From contig JAIXOR010000058.1 of the NCBI GenBank assembly GCA_027486655.1, positions 1 to 64,000 on the forward strand: a DNA stretch of 64,000 nt, written 5' to 3'. This DNA is from Verrucomicrobiaceae bacterium. GTDB taxonomy: Bacteria > Verrucomicrobiota > Verrucomicrobiia > Verrucomicrobiales > Akkermansiaceae. Shown one piece after another: positions 53,401 to 61,500 of the stretch (positions are counted from its first letter, which is position 1; the number at the start of each line of letters is the position of its first letter). Below the pieces are notes generated by a model. The model had not been told where the DNA came from, searched no databases, and was given only the letters and a program-made list of their open reading frames with translations. Made by a program: the position numbers and the translations under genes.

Positions 53401-56158
53401 CGAATACCCATGGCTCTACGAGGACGGCATGCGCGTCAAACTCGTGGGCGAGAAGAAATCCTGGCAGCCCGGGGAAACCGCGCGCGTGCTCGTGCTTTCA
53501 CCCATCGAAGGCACCGCCCTCGTCACCGTGGAGCGCGAGAAGGTGCTCCGCTCCTTCCAGGTGGAACTCAAGGCGGACAACCCGGTGATCGAAGTCCCGC
53601 TCACCGACGAAGACGCGCCGAACGCCTACGTCTCGATCCTCATCGTCAAAGGAGCCAAGGACTCCGCCCGCACCCACAAGGAACCCCAGCTGCGCCTCGG
53701 ATACTGCGAGTTGCTCGTCGAAAACCGCAGGGACCGTCTCGCCGTCGCCCTGGGCACCCCGGCCGAAAGCTACCGGCCCGGTGATGAGGTCGTGGTCACC
53801 GGCACCGTCACCCAGGCCGATGGCAAACCCGCTGCCGGTGCCGAGGTCACGTTGTATGCCGAAGACGAGGGCACCCTCGCGGTCATGGGCTACGAAACGC
53901 CGAAGCCGATGGAGTTTTTCTATCAGCCACGCCTGCTGGCCGTGGACTCCGGCACCTCCTTCGAGTCCTTCATCCCCGAGGATCCGGAATCGCAGGACTT
54001 CCACAACAAAGGCTTCTTCGTCGGTGGTGGCGGCGATCTCAGCAAGCTCGCCGACCTGCTGCGCAAAAACTTCGACCCCTGCGCCACCTGGGCCCCGGTT
54101 CTCGTCACCGACGCCGCCGGCAAGTTCAGCCACGGTTTCAAACTCCCCGACACGCTCACCCGCTACCGCGTCATCGCCATCGCCCACCAGGGCGCCGCCC
54201 GCTTCGGGCATGCCGAGTCCGCCGTGGTCGCGAAAAAGGACCTGATGCTGGAACCCAAGGCCCCGCGCTTCGCCCACCAGACGGATACCATCCAGCCACA
54301 AGTGCTGGTCCAGAACGCCTCACGCTTCGCCGGCACTTGGAAAATCGAATACACCGCCCATGCCGCCACCGGCACACCGGTCTGCCGTGCACTCGGCGCG
54401 CCTTCGGAAACCATCAGCCTCGCCCCCGGAGCCTCCGCCAGCCTCACCTTCCCCAGCATCGCCGAGACCACCGGCGAGGCCGTCCTCGCCTGGACCGCCA
54501 CCCCGGTGTCCCTGCAGAACGGCACCCTCAACCCGGACCTCACCCGCCGCCTCTCGGATGCGGTCGAGTCCCGCTTCCAGGTGCAATACCCGATGCCCCT
54601 GCTCCGTCAGGTGAAGTTCGTGAAACTCGACTCTCCCGGCGTCGCCAGGGACCTGCTCAAGGACCTCGATGCCCGTCTGCTCGATGGCACCGGCTCGCTC
54701 GATCTCGAGTTTTCACGCACCCCGCTCACCGATGCCGCGGGTGCCGTGGACTACCTGCTGCAATACCCCTACGGCTGCGTCGAGCAGACCACCTCCTCGC
54801 TCATCCCCTGGTGCGCCGTGGGCGAGCTCAAGGACGTCATCCCCGCCTTCGCCAAACTCGATGAAAACAAGGTGCGCGACGCCATCCAGGCCGGGGCGAA
54901 CCGCCTCCTCAGCATGCAACTCGCCGACGGCTCCTTCGCCTACTGGCCGGGTGGCGGCGAGTCCGTGGACTGGGCCACCCCCTACGCCGGCATGGGCCTC
55001 GTCCTCGCCGAGTCCAAGGGCGCCAGCGTCCCGGAAACCGCCATCGACGCGCTCACCAACCACCTCATCGAGAGCCTTCGCGGCCTGGCCGAAACCAAGT
55101 CCGCCTACGCCTTGGAAACCCACGCCCGCACGCTGCTCGTCCTGGCCCTCGCGGAGAAAGCCCAGCCGGCCTATCAGAACGCCCTGATCGACCGCATCGG
55201 CGAACTCACACCCGCCGCCCGCTCGATGCTCGCCGCCGCCATCGCCATCGCCGATCCGGCCGCCAAGGTCACCGCCACCAAGGTGATGACCTCGAAAGCG
55301 CCCCTCCAACTCAAGGACGACGACTGGATGCCCTACTCCCCGGACCTCGCCCTCGAACTCATCGCCTGGACCGCCATCAACCCCGCAGGCCCCGAGGCCC
55401 TCAAGGCGCTCGACCGCATGCTCAACGATCGCAATCCCTACGGCCACTGGCGCACCACCTGGGTGAATGGCTGGTCGCTCGTCGCCATGGCCATGTTTGC
55501 CGAGCACGACAAGGACCGCAGCCTCTCCATCGCCCTTCAATTGGACACCCCGGACGGCACCCAGACCATCCCGCTCAACGAGACCGCTCCCACCGCCTCT
55601 CGCCATCTGGAACTCGGTCCCAACCTGAAACTGAACGTCACCAGCGACCACGCCGCCTTCGTCCGCGCCCGCCTCGCCTCCAAACCTCCGGTCGCCCCCA
55701 TGCAGCCGGTTGCCAAAAACGGATTGTCCATCGACCGCATCCACCACCTCGTCAAACCCGACGGCTCCACCGAACCGCTCAGCGAACCGAAACTCGGCGA
55801 CCTGATCCGCGTCACCCTGCGCGTCACCCTGCCCAAGGACGATACCCGCTACCTCGTCATCGAGGACCCGCTGCCCGCGGTGTTCGAGACCGTGAACAAC
55901 GACTTCGCCTCGCAGAAAAGCGCCCTCGGCATCCAGACCAGCGAGAACGACTGGAACGTAAGCCACAGCGAACTCCGCGGGGATCGCGCCGTGTTCTTCC
56001 TCGACCACGTCTGGCGCAAGGGCACCTACACCGTGTCCTACCTCGCCCGCTGCACCCTCGCCGGCCAGGCCACCGCCCCGCCCGCCAAGGTGGAATCGAT
56101 GTACGATCCGGAAAACTTCGCCCTCTCCGCCTCCCGCATCTTCACCGCCAAACCGTAA
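50423..56158 (+). CDS. bacterial alpha-2-macroglobulin (YfhM-type)
   Basis: 1911 residues from ATG 50423 with a Sec signal (MNSTSLAFTAFLAITVASSA) but no lipobox. Serial MG beta-sandwich domains fill the first 1100 residues or so (FLFTDRSLYRPGETVRLKG is the MG3/MG4-type signature; a second RPGD lies near 1110). The thioester motif CVEQ begins at Cys1452 inside YPYGCVEQTTSSLIPW, followed by the helical thioester domain and a C-terminal receptor-like domain (YTVSYLARCTLAGQ). In family members the thioester covalently traps attacking proteases in the periplasm. The frequent partner, penicillin-binding protein 1C, is not adjacent; a serine-protease-like lipoprotein gene lies upstream and glyS downstream. 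Confidence 0.93.
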   Translation: MNSTSLAFTAFLAITVASSAAPRLVVSTPSLVPESKVDLVLDLPVIETSEIGKTVENSWLEISPALPGKLRWKAQNIAEFLPEKAPAMGMEYSFSIPRNRKHLDGSTIPAGKFTTVRSEDFRMVNCNPTENRWSSDFSPSTTGWMMVFNDEVDPAAAAAFVSFSSKSGKRVAARLERTTRAQSGYYGGQYKPWAARWPSTPEAPVDANAPAPHVLTAYPVSPLPPDAGWQISVLKGLPNLSASARIVADSQVEVGKIDPFVVGDIRAVTEVNEPRKIVISFNHPLPKTLPENLLSECLLISPRPENLKASADGRELEITGSLAGIDKYSVTLKPPFTSAGGLTLADGRQKDVTFEHLEPGLALPSDNQAQLANGGRIYQIDTVNLTRIHLRIKKLGGNDLIRAYQGYRNYTGSGPDGKSVSPTAPLPWPLVVGETLVEKVIELGNGVDTSKKITLSWDELLPKDLRNAALFVDVTGDPHPDAGSEQRRNAQALVQLTDLGLAWKITAKETLVYAFSCTTGSPMPGVKVQIFGEDASALESATTDAAGLARVPKSAAARHLLASSGPDSFLTAYDNSLPTVGLWHFPVRQSWGTPPESTRQAFLFTDRSLYRPGETVRLKGILRSLRGNEVAAETATSARIVILDPTEKEILSEPVTLSANGSFDFTHKLAPNTVGTHSIRLEFPDELAKIKPEDDPDQDWEERERIEMNARFTTELRVEEFRRNAFEIVQKVEEPAAGAAKVSASLSAKYYQGQPVAAGAVKYYARISTRNLYPERFRDFLFGNHRSYDWGYWYHYFGYQDSDGDSDGHSSNLEGEIQLAADGSANIAIDVPQSDFPSLREISVSSEVTDSNLQTLTASSSALLHPSSVYLGVSRIDQLVRAGNDLPLKIVAIDAAEKPFNAALKITATLSREVNTAVKTQTDSGATTTRNEVTEETVSTSEFTLDPAASAKDGQTFVVSPKATGLHFLTLRGTDPQGRPFATVTRFHAYGTNEYPWLYEDGMRVKLVGEKKSWQPGETARVLVLSPIEGTALVTVEREKVLRSFQVELKADNPVIEVPLTDEDAPNAYVSILIVKGAKDSARTHKEPQLRLGYCELLVENRRDRLAVALGTPAESYRPGDEVVVTGTVTQADGKPAAGAEVTLYAEDEGTLAVMGYETPKPMEFFYQPRLLAVDSGTSFESFIPEDPESQDFHNKGFFVGGGGDLSKLADLLRKNFDPCATWAPVLVTDAAGKFSHGFKLPDTLTRYRVIAIAHQGAARFGHAESAVVAKKDLMLEPKAPRFAHQTDTIQPQVLVQNASRFAGTWKIEYTAHAATGTPVCRALGAPSETISLAPGASASLTFPSIAETTGEAVLAWTATPVSLQNGTLNPDLTRRLSDAVESRFQVQYPMPLLRQVKFVKLDSPGVARDLLKDLDARLLDGTGSLDLEFSRTPLTDAAGAVDYLLQYPYGCVEQTTSSLIPWCAVGELKDVIPAFAKLDENKVRDAIQAGANRLLSMQLADGSFAYWPGGGESVDWATPYAGMGLVLAESKGASVPETAIDALTNHLIESLRGLAETKSAYALETHARTLLVLALAEKAQPAYQNALIDRIGELTPAARSMLAAAIAIADPAAKVTATKVMTSKAPLQLKDDDWMPYSPDLALELIAWTAINPAGPEALKALDRMLNDRNPYGHWRTTWVNGWSLVAMAMFAEHDKDRSLSIALQLDTPDGTQTIPLNETAPTASRHLELGPNLKLNVTSDHAAFVRARLASKPPVAPMQPVAKNGLSIDRIHHLVKPDGSTEPLSEPKLGDLIRVTLRVTLPKDDTRYLVIEDPLPAVFETVNNDFASQKSALGIQTSENDWNVSHSELRGDRAVFFLDHVWRKGTYTVSYLARCTLAGQATAPPAKVESMYDPENFALSASRIFTAKP

Positions 56159-56448
56159 GCCCCGCGCACAAGCCCTCTCCCCATCCACGCAAAAAACCGG
56201 AGGAAACCGGAGCACTTGGGGGGAGAGGCTTCGGGTTCCGCCGGCTTTGCAAATCGGGGGGAGGATTTGTGAGGTCGAGGGGGGTGTTTCCGCAAACTCC
56301 CTCGGGGGGCAGGCAGCTCGCGGCGACGGAGAAAGGTGTATCCCATTTCCGGCCACTCGGAAACCCCGTGATCGCGTAGGACCGGCACAATCCTGTCTTG
56401 CCCCGCGCCGCAGTGCCTGCTTCCATCCGCGCCCCAACCCACCATCCC
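56159..56448. other. 290-base leader of glyS with four G6 tracts
   Basis: It contains no supported gene. Runs of six G occur at 56218-56223, 56256-56261, 56279-56284 and 56304-56309 on the plus strand, i.e. in the 5' region of the glycyl-tRNA synthetase transcript. The arms AAATC/GATTT flank the second run. No T-box stem or specifier loop could be built with confidence. The glyS promoter must lie here or inside the upstream gene. Confidence 0.4.
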
Positions 56449-58014
56449 ATGGCCAACAAAGACGTCACCGATCCCGCCCGCATGGAGAAAATCGTCTCCC
56501 TTTGCAAACGCCGCGGCTTCATCTTCCAAGCGGGCGAACTCTACGGCGGCCTCAACGGCGTCTGGGACTACGGCCCGCTCGGCGCCGAGCTGAAACGCAA
56601 CCTCAAGGACTACTGGTGGCGCAAGACCGTCCAGGAACGCGACGACGTGCTCGGCATGGACGGCTCCATCCTCACCATGGAACAGGTCCTCGTCTCCTCC
56701 GGCCACGTCGGCGGATTCAGCGATCCGATGTGCGATTGCCTGCTCTCGAAATCCCGCCTCCGCGCCGATCAGATTCCCGCGCAGGATGGCATCGCCGTGT
56801 GGTTCTCCGGGGCGAAACACGAAGCATCCGGCTGGAGCGTTGAGCGGGAGTTCGCCGTGCTCGCCGCCTCCGAGGACAAGATCGGCGAGGCTCACAAGAC
56901 CGCGAAGAAATACTACTCCGAGTTTCTCTCTAACAAACAGATCTCTCCGAAGGAACTGGAGGTCACCGAGACCCGCCGCGAGGCCGTGACCGGCACCACG
57001 CGCTTCAATCCGGAAAACGGATCGCTGCTCACCGAGCCCCGCCAGTTCAACCTGATGCTCCAGACAAACTTCGGCGCGACCGGCGAGCAGATCGCCTACC
57101 TCCGCCCGGAGACCGCGCAATCGATCTTCGTGCAATACAAGAACGTGCTCGATTCCAACCGCATCAAGCTGCCCTTCGGCATCGCGCAGATCGGCAAGTC
57201 CTTCCGCAACGAGATCAACCCGCGCAACTTCACCTTCCGCTCCCGCGAGTTCGAGCAAATGGAGATCGAATACTTCTGCCACCCGGACGACGGCCTGCGC
57301 CTCACCGATGAGTGGTTGGAAACCCGCCTCTCGTTCTACGACGAGATCGGCATCCCGCGCACCAAGCTCCACATCAACGATATCCCGGACGGCGAACGCG
57401 CGTTCTACTCGAAGAAGACCTACGACATCGAATACGAATTCCCCTTCGGCGTGCAGGAACTCGAAGGCGTGGCCTACCGCACCGACTACGACCTCGGCGT
57501 CCACCAGAAGGGCGCGAACAAGCCGCTCGAATACTTCGACGAGGAAACCAAACAACGCTTCCTCCCCCACGTCGTGGAGCCCTCCGCCGGTTGCGACCGC
57601 ACCGTGCTCGCACTCATCTGCGAGGCTTACGACGAGGAAACCCTCACCGATGAAAAGGGCAAGGCCGACGTCCGCGAGGTGCTGCGCTTCAAACCCGCCC
57701 TCGCCCCGGTCAAAGCCGGTATCTTCCCGCTGCTGAAGAAGAACGAAGAGCAGGTGAAAATCGCCCGCGATATCCAGAAGCAACTCCAGAAATGGATGAC
57801 CGTCTTCTACGACGACGGCGGCTCGGTCGGCAAACGCTACCGCCGCCAGGACGAGGCCGGCACGCCGTTCTGCATCACCATCGACTTCGACACCCTCGGC
57901 GAAAGCGGCGATGACCTCAAGGACACCGTCACCATCCGCCACCGCGATTCGATGGAGCAGGAACGCGTCAAAATCGACTCCCTCCTCGCCTGGCTGCTGG
58001 AGCGCGTGAGGTGA
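56449..58014 (+). CDS. glyS: glycyl-tRNA synthetase (alpha2 type, class II)
   Basis: 521 residues from ATG 56449. Single-chain dimeric glycyl-tRNA synthetase: CKRRGFIFQAGELYGGLNGVWDYGPLG at the N-terminus, class II motif 2 FRNEINPRNFTFRSREFEQMEIE, and motif 3 AGCDRTVLALICEAY before the anticodon-binding domain (LAPVKAGIFPLLKK onward). It charges tRNA-Gly. The leader upstream is unusually G-rich. The gene closes the core-genome part of the window; accessory genes begin about 140 bases later. Confidence 0.95.
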   Translation: MANKDVTDPARMEKIVSLCKRRGFIFQAGELYGGLNGVWDYGPLGAELKRNLKDYWWRKTVQERDDVLGMDGSILTMEQVLVSSGHVGGFSDPMCDCLLSKSRLRADQIPAQDGIAVWFSGAKHEASGWSVEREFAVLAASEDKIGEAHKTAKKYYSEFLSNKQISPKELEVTETRREAVTGTTRFNPENGSLLTEPRQFNLMLQTNFGATGEQIAYLRPETAQSIFVQYKNVLDSNRIKLPFGIAQIGKSFRNEINPRNFTFRSREFEQMEIEYFCHPDDGLRLTDEWLETRLSFYDEIGIPRTKLHINDIPDGERAFYSKKTYDIEYEFPFGVQELEGVAYRTDYDLGVHQKGANKPLEYFDEETKQRFLPHVVEPSAGCDRTVLALICEAYDEETLTDEKGKADVREVLRFKPALAPVKAGIFPLLKKNEEQVKIARDIQKQLQKWMTVFYDDGGSVGKRYRRQDEAGTPFCITIDFDTLGESGDDLKDTVTIRHRDSMEQERVKIDSLLAWLLERVR

Positions 58015-58155
58015 GACTTCACCCATTTCCATCACAGATGGCTTTCCAAATCCCGCCGAAACTCCAGAGGCGCGGGTTTGGGGTTGATGCACACGGGTGG
58101 AATCCCAAGCATGTTCAGCGAAGTCTTGAATACACCCAGGCTCCCACTGATCGCC

Positions 58156-58500
58156 ATGCCAGCCAGGAAATCCGCCAAAAAGAAAAAGCCCGCCGCGATG
58201 CCCGTCCCCACCACGGACTGGCGCACCACCGACGAGCAGGAAATCCTCCGTCGCGTTGAAAGGGCACGCCAGGAAAAGCACTTTATTGCCCCGCTCGGCG
58301 ACACGCTGCGCATCGAGCGGAATCTCAGGAAGATCCCCTCCAAGCTCCGCCCGCTCTTCGACATCGATGGCATCCTTTGGCCGCACACGGATCTGGACGA
58401 GGTCCATCAGAAAGCCGCAGAAAAAGCGCTGGAGGAAGTGGAGGGGATTGAATCTGGGAGATTCCACCAGCACGACTTGGTTCCAACTCATGCCAAATGA
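58156..58500 (+). CDS. small hypothetical protein upstream of STAND NTPase
   Basis: 114 residues from ATG 58156. A Lys/Ala/Pro-rich head (MPARKSAKKKKPAAMP) precedes a charged helical body (TTDEQEILRRVERARQEK, KLRPLFDIDGILW, EVHQKAAEKALEEVEGIE). No domain is recognised and there is no signal peptide or membrane segment. It ends 42 bases before the NTPase start in the same frame and direction, so co-transcription is likely. It could be a small partner or the remnant of another gene; which is not decidable here. Confidence 0.5.
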   Translation: MPARKSAKKKKPAAMPVPTTDWRTTDEQEILRRVERARQEKHFIAPLGDTLRIERNLRKIPSKLRPLFDIDGILWPHTDLDEVHQKAAEKALEEVEGIESGRFHQHDLVPTHAK

Positions 58501-58542
58501 TGATGGAGATCCGCTCTTGGATGGCTCATTCTTCAGCGCGAG

Positions 58543-61500
58543 ATGCCTCTCCACCCACATTCGGCGGTTCGATTTCCTTGGATTCGCTTCTGGTCTCCGC
58601 GTAAAACGCGAGATCACGGCACCTCAAGCGAGTTCCTCGAAGATCCGCTGGGTGAATTTGGAAAGCACGTTCATCCACATGCCGCTGTACTCGCAGACAT
58701 CACACCGGATACCGGACTTCTGGTGCTCTGTGGGGAACCTGGTTTGGGCAAAACCACAGAATTGGAACTGTTGCGTGAGCGGCACGCGGCGTGTGCGAGC
58801 GGGAAAGAAAGGTTAATCCACCTCAAGGCCCGCGAGTTCGAATCCTTCCCGGACCTGCAAAGCTATTTCGAAGACCATCCTGATTGGAAGGCTTGGCTAG
58901 CAGATGCATGCAGCCTTTCAGTTCTTCTCGACGGCTTGGATGAAGGCCTCATCCGGATGCCGACATTGGTGGCCAGACTCAGGAGTTTTCTGGAAACCAA
59001 ACCCGTGGAACGGTTGCAGCTTGTCCTTTCCTGCCGCTCTTTCGAATGGCCGGAGGCTGAGGGAGAGCAGCTCGCGTCATTGTGGGCGAAAAGGGAAAAC
59101 GCCGGGTTCATCTTCGAGCTTGAGCCTCTTCGCCGTGAGGATGCGCGGCTCGCGGCGGAACAAAGGGGGCACGTAGGGGACAAATTCCTCGAAGCGGTGC
59201 ACCGGGCGGATGTCGCTTCGCTCGCATCCCGACCCATCACTCTCTTTTTCCTGCTTGACGAGTTTCGCGGCGAGGAGTTTCAAGCAACCTCGCGGTCGCA
59301 GCTTTACAAGAATGGCTGTCGGCGACTGTGCGAGGAGAACAACCCGGAACGAGCCCGCCTTCTGCGCCGCTTTTCCCGCGAGGAATGTTCTACCGATGAA
59401 AAGGTCGATGCCGCAGGCAAGGTCGCGTGCGGCCTTCTAATCGGCGGCAAGAATTCCATTTGGTTTCCCACTTCGTCCCAATCACCAGCCGCTAGTGGCA
59501 ACGTTTGCCATTCCACGGATTTGATCGACAGCGGCATGTTGCGCGAAAACGCGGTTGAGCAAGCGCTGGGAACCGGAGTCTTCACGGCCTTTGGCAGGGA
59601 TTGCTTCGGATTCACCCACCAGACCTTCGCCGAATGTCTGGCAGGGCAAACGCTCTCTCAACTACCGCTGCCCCAGCTACGCAGCTTGTTGTGCGCCACC
59701 GATCCGGCAAGTGGTGCTGAGTATGTGATCCCTCAGCTTGTCGAACTCGCCGCATGGGTGGCGGGGGGGCATTCCGGCTTTTTCGCGCACCTGATCGATA
59801 TCGATCCGGGAGCGTTGCTACGCAGCGGGGTGGCGTTCGCCGAACCGGATCACAAGGCCAGACTTGTTCAACGAATTCTCGATCTCGCCGGGAAGAATCA
59901 GTTCTTCGACCAGTCGGAATACTGGCGTTTCTGGCGAGACCTCGATCACCCCGGACTTCCCCGCCAGTTGATCGACGCGCTGATAGCCCCCCAACCTCAC
60001 TTGATGCTCCGAAGGGTCGCCATTGAAATCGCCGAAGCATGTCGGCTGCAGGAACTCGTTCCGACGTTGTTTGACATCCTCAAATCGGAGCATGGCGAAC
60101 GCTATTTAAGGGATTCCGTCGCCCGTGCATTGTGTGCATCCATGCCGGACGACCGGTTGGTTGAACTTGAGCCTTTGGCTCGCGGAGAAGTCGGTCCCGA
60201 CCCGGATCAGTCGATCCTTGGCCACGCACTTCAACGACTCGTTCCCGAGCACTGGTCGGTTGCCGATGCCTTGCCATTCATCGGGCGGACAAGAAACCCC
60301 AATTACTTCGGCAGTTATTGGCGGGCCTTGGAGGAACTTCCCAAGCATCTGAATGATCGCGACATCCTCCCCGGACTCCGGGCGATCCAAGAATGGGAGG
60401 GCGGCTTTTCCGATACAAGTTATCGGAGGAAACTCTGCGTCGCCCTTCTGTTGCGAGGATTGGAGCAGATCGACAATCCCGCAGTTTGCGCCGAATTGGT
60501 GAAACTCTGGACTACGAAGTCCAGGAATTATCACACGTTCTTCAGGAAGGGCGACCGGAACGATTCGGACTTTGAAATGATCAACGACGAGCCGCGGCGC
60601 AAATGGATCGCTGCAATCATCAATTCATCCACCTCCGAACCGGATGAGCGAATTGATCTTCTCTCATGGGACACTTACCGCCTCATCAAGCCTGAAGATT
60701 TCGGCTGGATCCTCGAGAGCTTGTTTAGAGCGGAGGAAAAGGCAGCTCCCGCTTGGGCAAACGCAGTCCAGCGATTGCTCTGGAACGAGGAGATAAGAAT
60801 CACTTGGTGGGATGATTTCATTGCAGCCTACCGCCGATCCCCCGCACTTCAGGCTCACATGGTGTGGTTTGAGGAGGCTTCCGTCGATACGCCTGCCCGG
60901 AGAAAAGCCAAGGCGCACTGGCTCTGGCACGAGAGGCGTTACGAACGTGCGATGAAACGCCGCCGTAAGAAACAAGAGTTGCCCGACCCAAAGTCCGAGA
61001 TTGATGCGGCCATAGCCCTGATCTCCGGAGGTGAATCATGGGTATTCATCAATCTCTGCTGGGCGCTTTCATTAAATGAGGAGGGTTATCGCTACGGTTA
61101 TCTCAAGCACGACATAACCAGCTATCCTGAATGGGAAAACATCACCGCCGAGCAAAAGATGTTTTTTTACAATGCCGCGCGTCGGTTTCTCTTGGAACGC
61201 TCGGACGGGTGGGCCGAAATCGGTAAAGAAACAAACTATTTCAGGCCGGGGATTGTCGCCATCTGGTTGCTTCGTGAAGAGATCGAATCCGATGAGGAGT
61301 TGCGAAGCGCCGTTGCCGGAAAGTGGATCCAGGCGATTCTCGGGACATGGGACTCATCCTCCGATCATGCGAAAGACCTTTTCGCCTTGGCCTACAGGAT
61401 CAACCCCTCGCAGACCATCCACGGTTGGATCCGGGAGATTTGGCGGGACAGCGAGCGGCATGGACACCCTTTTGCGATTCGAAGGGCGGAAACTTGCTTC

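Noticed and set aside
54713-56437. Long minus-strand ORF opposite the alpha-2-macroglobulin gene
   Set aside because: Complementary to a protein with intact motifs; its Gly/Glu/Val-rich composition is typical of an antisense frame in high-GC DNA.
56247-56448. Glycine-rich leader peptide controlling glyS by attenuation
   Set aside because: The frame through the G6 tracts reads Gly-Gly repeatedly, but it has only a TTG start and runs on into the glyS coding region without a stop, so it is not a leader ORF.
58032-58157. Small minus-strand ORF downstream of glyS (ending LEFRRDLESHL)
   Set aside because: It reads somewhat protein-like, but is only 41 codons, overlaps the start of the plus-strand ORF, and has no ribosome-binding site or recognised relative.
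56038-58617. Long minus-strand ORF (about 859 codons) opposite glyS and the alpha-2-macroglobulin 3' end
   Set aside because: It is the antisense of two clearly conserved proteins, has low-complexity Val/Glu/Gly/Ala composition and no domain; a GC-rich shadow frame.
58256-58816. Alternative plus-strand frame as the N-terminus of the STAND NTPase
   Set aside because: It reads through the region just before Walker A, but only the frame starting at 58543 gives the SSEFLEDP segment and GEPGLGKTT in continuity; no frameshift is needed.
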